A DNA stretch of 64,000 nucleotides, taken from Hyphomicrobiales bacterium (lineage in GTDB: Bacteria > Pseudomonadota > Alphaproteobacteria > Rhizobiales > Aestuariivirgaceae). The notes beneath the pieces are model-generated. The model saw nothing but the letters and a program-made list of their open reading frames with translations. It was not told the DNA's origin and did not search any database. Of the stretch, positions 1 to 7,612 are shown piece by piece (position 1 is the stretch's first letter; each line of letters starts with the position of its first letter). The position numbers and the translations under genes were made by a program. The stretch spans positions 82,657 through 146,656 of the forward strand of contig JANYHN010000008.1 in NCBI GenBank assembly GCA_025359045.1. Direction: 5' to 3'.

Positions 1-275
1 AAGCTGACACTGGTTCAGGCCATCTTGCTGGCGACAACTTCTGGGCTGCAAGCATCTTGGGAAGCTTGAACTTGTCTGATCAAGCTCACTTTGAAGTTGC
101 TTACAACCATGATCACTTTGATGCCACAGCGAGCGAAGAAGATGCAGTCTTGGCTGGTATCTACTACGAGCCAGTATCACAGCTCACCATTGGTCTTGAA
201 GGCGAATGGATCAAGGATAGCCGTAACTCAACAGGTGGCGTAAATGCTGACCTCGTAACTGTATTCCGCTTCTAA
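1..275 (+). CDS. Outer-membrane porin, C-terminal end (partial)
   Basis: The frame is open from the left edge and ends with TAA at 273-275, so this is the last ~91 residues of a larger protein. The visible part has alternating polar and hydrophobic residues, as in beta strands (for example AHFEVAYNHDHF, LTIGLEGEWIKD), and ends in VTVFRF with a terminal phenylalanine, the usual C-terminal signal for outer-membrane beta barrels. This fits the Rhizobiales porin family, a trimeric general-diffusion channel of the outer membrane. The N-terminal part is outside the window, so the exact family is inferred. A strong terminator follows 24 bases after the stop. Confidence 0.75.
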   Translation, partial: ADTGSGHLAGDNFWAASILGSLNLSDQAHFEVAYNHDHFDATASEEDAVLAGIYYEPVSQLTIGLEGEWIKDSRNSTGGVNADLVTVFRF

Positions 276-298
276 TCTTAGCGAATATTTTACACAGA

Positions 299-326
299 AC
301 GGCTCGCTTCGGCGGGCCGTTTTTTT
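299..326 (+). terminator. Rho-independent terminator of the porin gene
   Basis: A 9-bp stem (ACGGCTCGC with GCGGGCCGT, one G-T pair) closed by a stable C(TTCG)G tetraloop is followed directly by six T residues. It lies just after the porin stop codon and before the next gene. Confidence 0.92.
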
Positions 327-394
327 ATTTCAATGCATCTTGAGCCTTGTTCGTGCCTAACTCTTCGCGTATTGCTTGAAACTGATTTGACTGG

Positions 395-1240
395 GTGCAT
401 TATCTCGTGAACATTGTCCGTTTTTGTTTGGTGTCTGTTGCGCTTTTGGGCTTGGCAGCTTGTGCTGCTGATCAAGTTGGTGTTGAAAGCCGCGCGATTT
501 CTGTTGATCAACAAGCTGAGCCTGCAGGGGCAGCGGGCCAAGAAGCAGCTGCATCAGTGGCGCATCTTTTGCCTGGCACGGGGCCAACTTATGTCACCCT
601 CACTGTTTCTGAAACGGATAGTTCTGACGGGTTCGCCAAGGCCGATAGCCATAAAGCCGCTATAACGTCTGGAAGTGGATTCGTCGTAAGCGAGGATGGC
701 ATCGTGATGACAGCAGCGCATGTGGCCGTGGCTAAAGGAAATCAGATTTCCGCCCGCGCCGCGAATGGCAGGGTGTATTCTGGCGTTGTTGTGGGCATTA
801 ATCCGACCAATGATATGGCCGTCATAAAACTCCGTGGGTTTAATGGTCGTGCCGCAGTGCCTTCCACACCTGGTTGTTTGGCCAAGGGTGATTTGGTTTA
901 TACGTTAGGCAAGCCCCATGGTTCGGGCGATACGGCGCGTGTTGGATCGCTTGAAGCCAAGCATTTTGGCCGTGCGGTGGCCTACGGCAAATTTGGTTAT
1001 CCTGATGCGATGGTTTTGCATATGGGCACGCAGCGTGGCGAATCCGGTGGCCCCGTGTTTGATTCCCAAGGTCATCTGGTCGGCATGGTGGTTAGCACGC
1101 TTTCTGATTCCTCGGGCCAATCAATCAATTTGGCCCATGCTATTCCTGCAACATCATTGGCCAATTTTTTATGTTCGACCACCACTTGCAGTTCCAATTG
1201 GAATGCGCTGGCCGCCAAGAACATGGATGCTTGCGGTTAG
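395..1240 (+). CDS. Trypsin-like serine protease lipoprotein
   Basis: Starts at GTG 395; GTG 407 is an alternative. The N-terminus is a lipoprotein signal with lipobox LAAC (Cys23), so the mature protein should be lipid-anchored in the cell envelope. The protease domain of the S1 (trypsin-like/DegP-type) family covers about residues 85-258. The full catalytic triad is visible: His109 in TAAH, Asp140 in TNDMAVIKL and Ser217 in GESGGP. No PDZ domain follows, unlike DegP/HtrA, so it is a short stand-alone protease. The C-terminal ~25 residues carry several cysteines that may form disulfides. Its stop overlaps the stop of the convergent oxidoreductase gene by a few bases. Substrate unknown. Confidence 0.85.
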   Translation: MHYLVNIVRFCLVSVALLGLAACAADQVGVESRAISVDQQAEPAGAAGQEAAASVAHLLPGTGPTYVTLTVSETDSSDGFAKADSHKAAITSGSGFVVSEDGIVMTAAHVAVAKGNQISARAANGRVYSGVVVGINPTNDMAVIKLRGFNGRAAVPSTPGCLAKGDLVYTLGKPHGSGDTARVGSLEAKHFGRAVAYGKFGYPDAMVLHMGTQRGESGGPVFDSQGHLVGMVVSTLSDSSGQSINLAHAIPATSLANFLCSTTTCSSNWNALAAKNMDACG

Positions 1241-2211
1241 GGCCTTATAATCGTCGATCCTGTGGTTTTTCCAGATTCAAGATCACGGTGCGCCTGTGCA
1301 ACATCTGCCAAAGCATAGCTTTGATTTATGGCGATTTTCACCTTGCCGGACTTCACAATTTTGATCAGATCATCGGCAGTTTCTTTGAACTCCCGATCGG
1401 AAGCAATATAAGAATAGAGCGTTGGCCTGGTCACATAGAGTGAACCTTTGGCCGCCAGCACGCCCAATTGAAAATCTTTAATCGGGCCTGATGCATTGCC
1501 GAAACTCACCAGCAATCCACGCGGCGACAAGCTGTCGAGCGAGGCTTGCAAAGTCGCCTGCCCCACGCTGTCATACACCACGGGAACACCTTTGCCCTTG
1601 GTGATCTCGCGCACGCGGGCAGCCACATCCTCGGTACGGTTGTTGATCACATGAGAGCAGCCATGATCTAAAGCTAATTGCATTTTATCTGGCGAGCCTG
1701 CCGTGCCGATCACTTTCACGCCAAGTGATTTGGCCCACTGCGACATGATGAGACCCACACCACCCGCCGCTGCATGCATCAAAATAAATTGCCCGCGTTT
1801 TACTTTATATGTGGCGCGCAAAAGATAACGCACTGTCATGCCTTTCAGCATCATTGCCGCTGCAGTTTCGTCGCTAATTGATTTGGGCAATTTCACCAAA
1901 CGATTTGCAGGAAAATTTCGCGCCTGCGCATATGAGCCAAGCGGCCCAGAACCATAAGCCACGCGGTCACCCACTTTAAAGCCTTTGACACCCTGCCCTA
2001 ATTCTTCGATCACACCAGCAGCTTCATTTCCCAATCCGCTTGGAAGCGGAGCAGGATAAAGACCGCTGCGATAATAGACATCGATATAGTTGAGGCCAAT
2101 CGCTGTGTGGCGCAGGCGCACTTCGCCAGCAGCGGGCGGTGGCAGTTCCGCATCAACATATTCAAGAACGTCAGGTCCACCGGTTTTATTGAACAAAATC
2201 TTTTTCATCAT
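1237..2211 (-). CDS. qor: NAD(P)H:quinone oxidoreductase (zeta-crystallin type)
   Basis: A 324-residue zinc-free medium-chain dehydrogenase/reductase, the normal length for quinone oxidoreductases. The N-terminal GroES-like domain is followed by a nucleotide-binding domain with AAAGGVG at residues 147-153. The family reduces quinones with NADPH in the cytoplasm and helps against oxidative or electrophile stress. The Cys/His zinc ligands of alcohol dehydrogenases are absent, as expected. Its ATG overlaps the stop of the upstream Card1-like gene by four bases (ATGA), so the two are very likely translated together. Why a quinone reductase should be coupled to a nuclease-like protein is unclear. 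Confidence 0.88.
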   Translation of the reverse strand: MMKKILFNKTGGPDVLEYVDAELPPPAAGEVRLRHTAIGLNYIDVYYRSGLYPAPLPSGLGNEAAGVIEELGQGVKGFKVGDRVAYGSGPLGSYAQARNFPANRLVKLPKSISDETAAAMMLKGMTVRYLLRATYKVKRGQFILMHAAAGGVGLIMSQWAKSLGVKVIGTAGSPDKMQLALDHGCSHVINNRTEDVAARVREITKGKGVPVVYDSVGQATLQASLDSLSPRGLLVSFGNASGPIKDFQLGVLAAKGSLYVTRPTLYSYIASDREFKETADDLIKIVKSGKVKIAINQSYALADVAQAHRDLESGKTTGSTIIRP

Positions 2212-2969
2212 TTCACAACATTAAATAAAGTTTGCACAGCCGCCACCAATTTTTCCCAACTGATCCCTTCGAGCGGAATGATCTCAACATCAAGCACAGC
2301 CGCTTTTCCCATCAGTGCATTATAGCGTGGTGCTGCTCTAACTTCATCAAAAAGATCAGTGGTCACCAAAACCGCAACTTTTTCACCCGGCCTACCAAAA
2401 TGATCACATAAATTATCCGCCTCATGCACGGCGTCCATCAACCTGTTGCGATGTTTGCGGTCATGAGTATCAAGCTCCGAACGCAGTGCCTTGCACGACA
2501 CAAACCCCAATCTTCCGCCCTCGCGTATGATGAGATCAATTTCGTTTTCGCCTGAAAATTCTTTGACCTTCCATCCGATCACTTGACCAAAAAGTGCTTC
2601 GTCGGCACCAGCTTCCATAGCCGCCAGCCAAGCCAATTCTTCGAGCCAACCGCCTGAAAGATACCGCCTGCTTTTTGTTTCACAAATGGCATGACCGCTT
2701 GGTTCGCGAATGACCATCGCGTGTTTTTCAATTTGCGCAAGCAATGCCAAGCCCGAACTATCTAATTCATGAGGTGCAATGGGAACACGCCGAACATAAT
2801 CCTCAGTGGCCCTGAACACAGCATCTCTCACCGTTTCAAACAGCGTATAATGATCCGCAATCATCCGCGAGAGGGGCGCGTTAGCCTTTGCCACTTCGGG
2901 GTCACCATGAGTGGCCTTCAACCACGCACCGCGTTCTTTTAAAATTGTTTCAATTGTCATGCTGTTCAT
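2208..2969 (-). CDS. Stand-alone Card1/DUF1887-like nuclease-fold protein
   Basis: 253 residues. The C-terminal half resembles the endonuclease part of DUF1887 (Card1/Can2) CRISPR-ancillary proteins: GGWLEE at 106-111, then NEIDLII with Asp145 and a beta strand ending FVSCK (Lys160), the restriction-endonuclease-like pattern D-x(n)-(E/S)-x-K. The usual IECK is VSCK here, so Ser158 replaces the metal-binding Glu. Residues ~75-104 look like the small domain that precedes the nuclease in this family. A CARF (cyclic-nucleotide sensing) domain is not recognisable in the ~75 residues left. Genes of this family normally sit with type III CRISPR systems, but none is seen here. It is followed by qor with a 4-bp overlap. 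Family assignment is from motif memory. Confidence 0.6.
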   Translation of the reverse strand: MNSMTIETILKERGAWLKATHGDPEVAKANAPLSRMIADHYTLFETVRDAVFRATEDYVRRVPIAPHELDSSGLALLAQIEKHAMVIREPSGHAICETKSRRYLSGGWLEELAWLAAMEAGADEALFGQVIGWKVKEFSGENEIDLIIREGGRLGFVSCKALRSELDTHDRKHRNRLMDAVHEADNLCDHFGRPGEKVAVLVTTDLFDEVRAAPRYNALMGKAAVLDVEIIPLEGISWEKLVAAVQTLFNVVK

Positions 2970-3016
2970 AGGCCCAATCTTGCCCTAAAGATTGCAACAT
3001 TCCAAGGAGTTCATTT

Positions 3017-4186
3017 ATGAGTTTTGAAGTTTCAGATTTGGTTGCGCGCGTAGAGTTTCCACCCATTGCCGAGGCGATGAGTTGGGTGAAGACTGAGCCC
3101 GGCAACCGTGAACTTCTGAACATGTGCCAAGCCGTGCCCAGTTATCCGCCGGCTGAAATATTGCAATATGAAATTGCGCGGTTGGCGCATCAGCCCGGCA
3201 CTGGCGGCTACACCGATATATTCGGCATCATGCCGCTGCGCGAAGCTTATGCCGCGCATATCAGCGCTGACTATGCTGCGCGGATTGAAGCGCAAGAAGT
3301 GGCGATTACCACTGGCTGCAATCAAGCCTTTGCCGCGGCCATCATGTCTGTGGCCAAAGCTGGAGATAACGTGATCATCCCCGTGCCCTATTATTTCAAT
3401 CATCAAATGTGGTTGACGATGATGGGCATTGAAATTCGGGCTATCCCCGCTTTCTCTGAAGGCGTTTCCCATCCATCGCCGGAACTGGCCTTGTCGCTGA
3501 TCGATAGTCGGACGCGGGCCATCGTTTTGTGCTCGCCAAATAATCCCACAGGTGCAATTTACCCGAGTTCCATTCTCAATCAATTCTATGATGTAGCTCA
3601 AAGCGCCGGCATTGCCTTGATCCTTGATGAAACCTACAAGGATTTTAGGCCAGATCCCGCCTCGCCCCATAATCTGCTCGCACGTGATGGTTGGCAAACC
3701 ACCTTGATCCAACTCTACAGCTTTTCAAAAATTTACGCGCTTGCAGGTTATAGATTGGGCGCAATTATCGCAGGCAAAGATGTGCTGCATCAAGTGGCCA
3801 AGGTGCTCGACACCATGACAGTCTGCCCCCCGCAAATTTCACAACGCGCCGTGTTGTTTGGCTTGACAGCGCTTGATGATTGGAAAGCCGAAAAGAAATC
3901 TGTGATGCGCGGCAGGCTTGAAGCCATGCGCGCTTCGTTTGCAGCTCCAGATTTAAAGTATGAGTTAGTCGGTAGCGGTGCCTATTTCGCTTACGTGAAG
4001 CATCCTTTTGCAGGAGAGACTTCTAAATCCGTCGCCATGCGCTTGGCACGAGAAAACGACCTCCTCTGCCTCCCCGGCTCCATGTTCGGCCCTGGACAGG
4101 AGAATTACTTAAGGTTCGCCTTCGCCAATGTCGAAGCCGAGCGCATGGCAGGCTTGGCCGAAAGATTGATCGAAAGCCAAAGGTAA
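3017..4186 (+). CDS. PLP-dependent aminotransferase, class I/II
   Basis: A 389-residue fold-type I aminotransferase with AAGGAG eight bases before the ATG. Visible cofactor residues: CSPNNPTG at 172-179, Asp204 in LILDETY (pyridine nitrogen contact) and the Schiff-base lysine Lys238 in YSFSK, followed by YRLG, the phosphate and carboxylate binding region. It moves an amino group between an amino acid and a 2-oxo acid in the cytoplasm; the substrate cannot be told from sequence alone. It is divergent from the Card1-like gene, with 47 bases between the starts. Confidence 0.88.
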   Translation: MSFEVSDLVARVEFPPIAEAMSWVKTEPGNRELLNMCQAVPSYPPAEILQYEIARLAHQPGTGGYTDIFGIMPLREAYAAHISADYAARIEAQEVAITTGCNQAFAAAIMSVAKAGDNVIIPVPYYFNHQMWLTMMGIEIRAIPAFSEGVSHPSPELALSLIDSRTRAIVLCSPNNPTGAIYPSSILNQFYDVAQSAGIALILDETYKDFRPDPASPHNLLARDGWQTTLIQLYSFSKIYALAGYRLGAIIAGKDVLHQVAKVLDTMTVCPPQISQRAVLFGLTALDDWKAEKKSVMRGRLEAMRASFAAPDLKYELVGSGAYFAYVKHPFAGETSKSVAMRLARENDLLCLPGSMFGPGQENYLRFAFANVEAERMAGLAERLIESQR

Positions 4187-4199
4187 CTCCTCATTTCAA

Positions 4200-4258
4200 C
4201 TCTCTCCCCTCGCGGGAGAGAGCAGCTTGTTTTGCAAAACAAAACAAGCAAGAGAGGG
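4200..4258. repeat. Intergenic double hairpin with CTCTCCC motif
   Basis: Two adjacent perfect inverted repeats: a 9-bp stem of CTCTCTCCC with GGGAGAGAG (4200-4208/4214-4222), then a 9-bp stem GCTTGTTTT with AAAACAAGC (4225-4233/4241-4249). The first belongs to the CTCTCCC palindromic repeats scattered between genes in Rhizobiales. It lies between two convergent genes and may also stop transcription on both strands, although no clean T-run follows. Confidence 0.65.
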
Positions 4259-4262
4259 AAGT

Positions 4263-4895
4263 CTATCTTCCCTCCACCGTCCCCAAAAACCGAGCATTCA
4301 CCCAGCCTTCAACCGCAGTGATCGACCCCTGCTCATTTTTCGGACGCAAAACAACAGCAACGCGCGCCCAACCCTTTTTCAGCACGCCCGGCTTTGCCCA
4401 CACAAAACCTTTCGCATAAGCCGCACCAAGAATTTTGGCCGAAGCATGAGGTTGGCTGCGCAGATTAAGTTGATCATTAGCCGCCACGCCCACCACCCGC
4501 CGCAACTGTGTGCCTTCTGGCATCCGCACGCAGCCACCCATCACGGAAGCAGAACCGACAAGCTTGCCCACATAAGGATAGTCAAACTCGCTCATACCAT
4601 CCGAGCCCTCGCCCTTGCTGATCTTTAAAGTGAAGGCGCTGCCTTTTTTCAAGCGACCAGACAATATAATTTCGTCGCCCCGCTTTTGAACCATCGGAGT
4701 CAGCGCCAACCCAACATGCTGATCATTATCATCATAATAAACGCCATTGCGCGCCATGGAAATGGTGATGAACGGTTCGGTAAAACTGCACCAGAAACTC
4801 GGAAGCGAAGCGGCTTGCACATTGGAAGCGAAGACCATCAGTATAGTTATTATAGTTGATAATATCTTCAAAACAGCAAAACTCCTGGTGAACAT
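4263..4895 (-). CDS. Secreted bacterial SH3 (SH3b) domain protein
   Basis: The start was placed at the ATG at 4895, because it gives a clean signal peptide (MFTRSFAVLKILSTIITIL then cleavage near VQAAS); a longer open frame upstream has no such signal. About residues 140-205 form an SH3b domain: NDQLNLRSQP, then a G-rich loop, WARVAVV and GWVNARFLG, the normal pattern of these small beta-barrel domains. SH3b domains in secreted proteins usually bind cell-wall peptides or ligands; the role here is unknown. The 85 residues before it have no recognised domain. Two hairpins separate it from the convergent aminotransferase gene. Confidence 0.7.
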   Translation of the reverse strand: MFTRSFAVLKILSTIITILMVFASNVQAASLPSFWCSFTEPFITISMARNGVYYDDNDQHVGLALTPMVQKRGDEIILSGRLKKGSAFTLKISKGEGSDGMSEFDYPYVGKLVGSASVMGGCVRMPEGTQLRRVVGVAANDQLNLRSQPHASAKILGAAYAKGFVWAKPGVLKKGWARVAVVLRPKNEQGSITAVEGWVNARFLGTVEGR

Positions 4896-5283
4896 TTGAA
4901 AACGGATCGAGTTGAAGTCTAATCGTTTTCCGATGCAAGCGAAACATATTGTCTTCTCCCGTTTCTTAAACAGGTGATGAAAGGCGCCCGTCGAGCGAAG
5001 GGGTGTGGGATAGATGAGGGACCGCTGACGAAAACCGAACATGCGGCCAAGGGGCTTCATCAATGCGACTTAAAATAAATTGCTCAAGTCGCGTCACCAC
5101 TGCTCCTCCAAAGGAAAAGCGTAAAGTATTTTGAGTGGAGAGCAAAACTTCTCCCTTCTCCTCGACAGAAGGTCCTGCAAAGCCAGGAATGAGGTTCCTA
5201 GAAAGAAGTTCAGGATTTAGTTAAGTGGGGTGGCACCGTAAATTTAAGCGAGACTGTTTTAGCAGAATCACTATTTTGCGGCG
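4896..5283. other. Gene-free stretch
   Basis: About 390 bases upstream of the SH3 gene and downstream of the HEPN gene. An open frame extends the SH3 gene to 5063, but its protein looks non-coding. A small inverted repeat (GGAGA...TCTCC near 5138-5156) is visible. I see no convincing gene, promoter or terminator. Confidence 0.5.
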
Positions 5284-5865
5284 CTAAAGCCCAATTACTC
5301 TGTTCCAGTCCGAGATATACATATAGGTTCTTTGAAATTCGCTATCCAACAACATCCTGTTGTGAGCAATGAAATTTCGCACTTTCTCAAGCTCGTCCAT
5401 CCTCTGTTTTAACCAGTGTTGAGAAGGTACAACGTCTTTAAAATATTCCCATTTTTCAGCTATGATCTGAGCCAAATGGCCGAAGTCGGCAAATTCTAGG
5501 ATGTCAGATTTTTCGCCTTCCAACCATGAATCCTTTAGTGCTAACTCTTTCCTCGTCTGGGCTTGTTTTAATATGTTCTTTGGCAGCTTCTCCTGCCAAT
5601 CTAATCCTTCATTTTCTTCCAAAGCCTGACGAACAAAATCTCTTAATTCATTTTCAAAACAATAGATCAATGAGTACAACCTAGACATCTCAAGCGCTTG
5701 GTTGCGCCTAGCTAAACCAAAAGGAGCTAGGCCCTCTTTCAAAAGATTTTCTTCACTTTCAGTCGAACTTGCGCCGATCTGAATGCCTGCCCTTTGAAAC
5801 TTCCCGGCCTCAGATTCAAACATCAATCCACGGAATAAGAAATCTCTTAAGTCCTTACTGCTCAA
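5284..5865 (-). CDS. HEPN-domain protein, Swt1 type (possible RNase)
   Basis: 193 residues. The C-terminal part (about 60-190) matches Swt1-type HEPN domains: an alpha-helical region with FENELRDFV, a tryptophan-rich helix (IIAEKWEYFKDV) and the Rx4H signature RNFIAH (Arg163, His168), the catalytic motif of HEPN ribonucleases. HEPN proteins act as toxins or effector RNases in toxin-antitoxin, abortive-infection and CRISPR systems. The gene starts inside the end of the DUF5343 gene (11-bp overlap), so the two form one operon. AT content is higher than in the neighbouring core genes, which suggests transfer. That it really cuts RNA is inferred from the motif. Confidence 0.65.
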   Translation of the reverse strand: MSSKDLRDFLFRGLMFESEAGKFQRAGIQIGASSTESEENLLKEGLAPFGLARRNQALEMSRLYSLIYCFENELRDFVRQALEENEGLDWQEKLPKNILKQAQTRKELALKDSWLEGEKSDILEFADFGHLAQIIAEKWEYFKDVVPSQHWLKQRMDELEKVRNFIAHNRMLLDSEFQRTYMYISDWNRVIGL

Positions 5866-6478
5866 TGAGGTGATCTCTCAGTGATTTAAAAATAGCATTA
5901 TAGACTTCAGCATCTTTAGTAGCGGGGAGATGAATTTGTATATTGTAGTTAAGGCTCGGCGCTGCCAATTGGAAATTGTTGTTCGACCTATTTTCACTTG
6001 TTGACGGCTTAACAGCTTCAACAGTAGCTTTGCTATGTTCAGCTACCTCAGCGCCGTTGCTTTTCAAGTCGGCCAGTGAAAGTAACGCATAGAAAGTCTT
6101 ACACATCAAACCAGCGACGTTGTCGCTGACATTGTGAAAGCTTTTAAATTTCCCCTCTATAGCTGTTCTGTCACTATCCGTCGGAATCGCAGAGATAAGA
6201 AGCAAATCGCCGTATGCGTCTTTGATGGCCTCGGCCATTACAGTCTTGGATTTAGAGTGATCTCTATAGTCGCTGTAGCGTTGGGTAGGCTTTCCATCCG
6301 CCGATAGAAAGCCCAATGCCTTTAACAGAGGAATGAACGCTCTATCGTTTGTTGATTTGAAGCCCCAGTCCTTTATTAGTTGTATAGTAACTTGAATTGG
6401 TGCTTGACCATCGCGGATCTTCTTAAACAGATCGGGAATTCTACCAATCGGAAGTACATATGCAGAAGTAAGAGCCAT
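5855..6478 (-). CDS. DUF5343-family protein
   Basis: 207 residues from the ATG at 6478, chosen because AAGGAG lies eight bases upstream; an earlier ATG at 6496 would put that site inside the gene. Residues 1-150 fit DUF5343: a compact helical domain starting YVLPIGRIPDLFKKIRDGQAP with GFKSTNDRAFIPLLKALGFL, which looks like a winged-helix/antitoxin-like fold. A low-complexity linker leads to a short tail, NIQIHLPATKD...YNAIFKSLRDHL, a tail I recall from other proteins of this family. It is encoded first in the operon with the HEPN protein, the usual place of an antitoxin or sensor. No function is established from the sequence. Confidence 0.6.
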   Translation of the reverse strand: MALTSAYVLPIGRIPDLFKKIRDGQAPIQVTIQLIKDWGFKSTNDRAFIPLLKALGFLSADGKPTQRYSDYRDHSKSKTVMAEAIKDAYGDLLLISAIPTDSDRTAIEGKFKSFHNVSDNVAGLMCKTFYALLSLADLKSNGAEVAEHSKATVEAVKPSTSENRSNNNFQLAAPSLNYNIQIHLPATKDAEVYNAIFKSLRDHLIEQ

Positions 6479-7005
6479 ATAAAGTTCTCCTTGCAAGCGA
6501 GTTGAAGGATGTTTCTATTTTGTTCAAGTTCAAAATCCGGTTTTCAACATAATTCGAGTGACAACAATGCGAGTAAAACTTCCAAGTATTACCACAAGGT
6601 CGCTTCACTTTGGCTTTTTTTCGTTTTCAAGTGCCTTGACCAGAACTATAATTAGTAAAGAGTTGGAGCGTTCAGGTTACACCCTACACAATTCTATTTT
6701 TTGACTGCGTGTTACAAGCTCACAAATGAATCCACTAAATAAATCGCCCCCCAACGTCGTCTTCTTGAGCTTGCAAGACTTGTTGTGAGTTGGATTTTGG
6801 CTTTGGGCGGATGTGTGGAGTATGGCGACGGATAGCAGGTTGACCGTACGGTGTCAAGGACTATTTATGTAAATAGGCATAAAAATCATATATTGTTGAA
6901 ATGTAAGGAATAATTATCATCACGGAATGAATGAGCCCCAGCTCCCCCTCAGTCCTTCGGACAGCTCCCCCAAACGAAGTTGGAGGAGCGTAGAGCTATC
7001 AGATT
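6479..7005. other. AT-rich gene-free stretch with a repeat remnant
   Basis: About 530 bases without a credible gene. The part from 6500 to 6930 is AT-rich and should hold the promoter of the DUF5343-HEPN operon. Around 6935-6990 there is a Rhizobiales-type intergenic repeat: a stem-loop with TCC-TTCG-GGA and GCTCCCCCAA pairing with TTGGAGGAGC. The foreign-looking composition ends at about this repeat, which may mark the edge of an insertion. Confidence 0.5.
6963..6990. repeat. Palindromic intergenic repeat
   Basis: GCTCCCCCAA pairs with TTGGAGGAGC (one mismatch) around a 6-base loop, next to a shorter TTCG-loop hairpin. It resembles the repeats rich in CTCCCCC found between genes in many Rhizobiales. 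Confidence 0.5.
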
Positions 7006-7476
7006 TCAAGCGTTGGTCGGCGCATTCTTATCCGCCATGAAGCGTTCGAAGTCTTCACGGTCTTTGGCGTGGCGCAGTTTGCTCAGGAACTCATCAAACG
7101 CCTTGCGCTCGTCGTCAAGCTTGCGGCGCATGGCTTCAAGCTCTTCCATTTTGGTTTTGCGGTATTCATCAAATGCAGCATTTCCAGTGGCATAGGCCGA
7201 ATTTTGGCGCTGCCATTTGCCCGCAAAGTTAGACACGGTGTCAGATGTTTTTTGCCAATTAGACCATGGAGCTTCCATTTCGCTTGCACCTTTCCAGATT
7301 TCGCCTTTTTTCATTTTCATAAATAACGCAACAAGGCCAACGGGCCAGAACAACGCAAACCCACCAAGCACCACGCCGATTTCGTAAATCGACCACGGCT
7401 TCTTATTCATGCGGCCATAGCAACCGCGGCTATCGCGGCCCAGCGTTTCGGCCGAACTATCTGATGTAAAAGTCAT
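7006..7476 (-). CDS. DUF2852 family membrane protein
   Basis: The start at 7476 follows GGAGGG at a good distance. The 156-residue protein matches DUF2852, a family of alphaproteobacteria. It has the conserved KPWSIYEIGVVLGGFALFWPVGL membrane segment near residues 25-50 (split here as KPWSIYEIG and FALFWPVGLVALF), then GNAAFDEYRKTKMEELE, a charged coiled coil and the final LRHAKDREDFERFMAD. It is predicted to sit in the inner membrane with a long cytoplasmic helix. Function unknown. It is divergent from ilvD. Confidence 0.85.
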   Translation of the reverse strand: MTFTSDSSAETLGRDSRGCYGRMNKKPWSIYEIGVVLGGFALFWPVGLVALFMKMKKGEIWKGASEMEAPWSNWQKTSDTVSNFAGKWQRQNSAYATGNAAFDEYRKTKMEELEAMRRKLDDERKAFDEFLSKLRHAKDREDFERFMADKNAPTNA

Positions 7477-7612
7477 ACTGCCCTCCATTAAGTGTCCACA
7501 AGAAGTGGGAAGGCTGAGTTGGATTTCAAGGGAGCCATGTCGGATTTAATCTTTCGCTAGCACTCATGACCAGCTAAAAGCGGCCCCACATATTTTTTCA
7601 AGGATTTGAGCA

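Noticed and set aside
3032..3712. Long open frame (226 codons) on the strand opposite the aminotransferase gene
   Set aside because: It is a mirror of a GC-rich coding region with strong codon bias, has no family match and no ribosome site.
6935..6990. Attachment site of the DUF5343-HEPN pair
   Set aside because: A repeat lies nearby, but no second copy was found on the other side of the pair.
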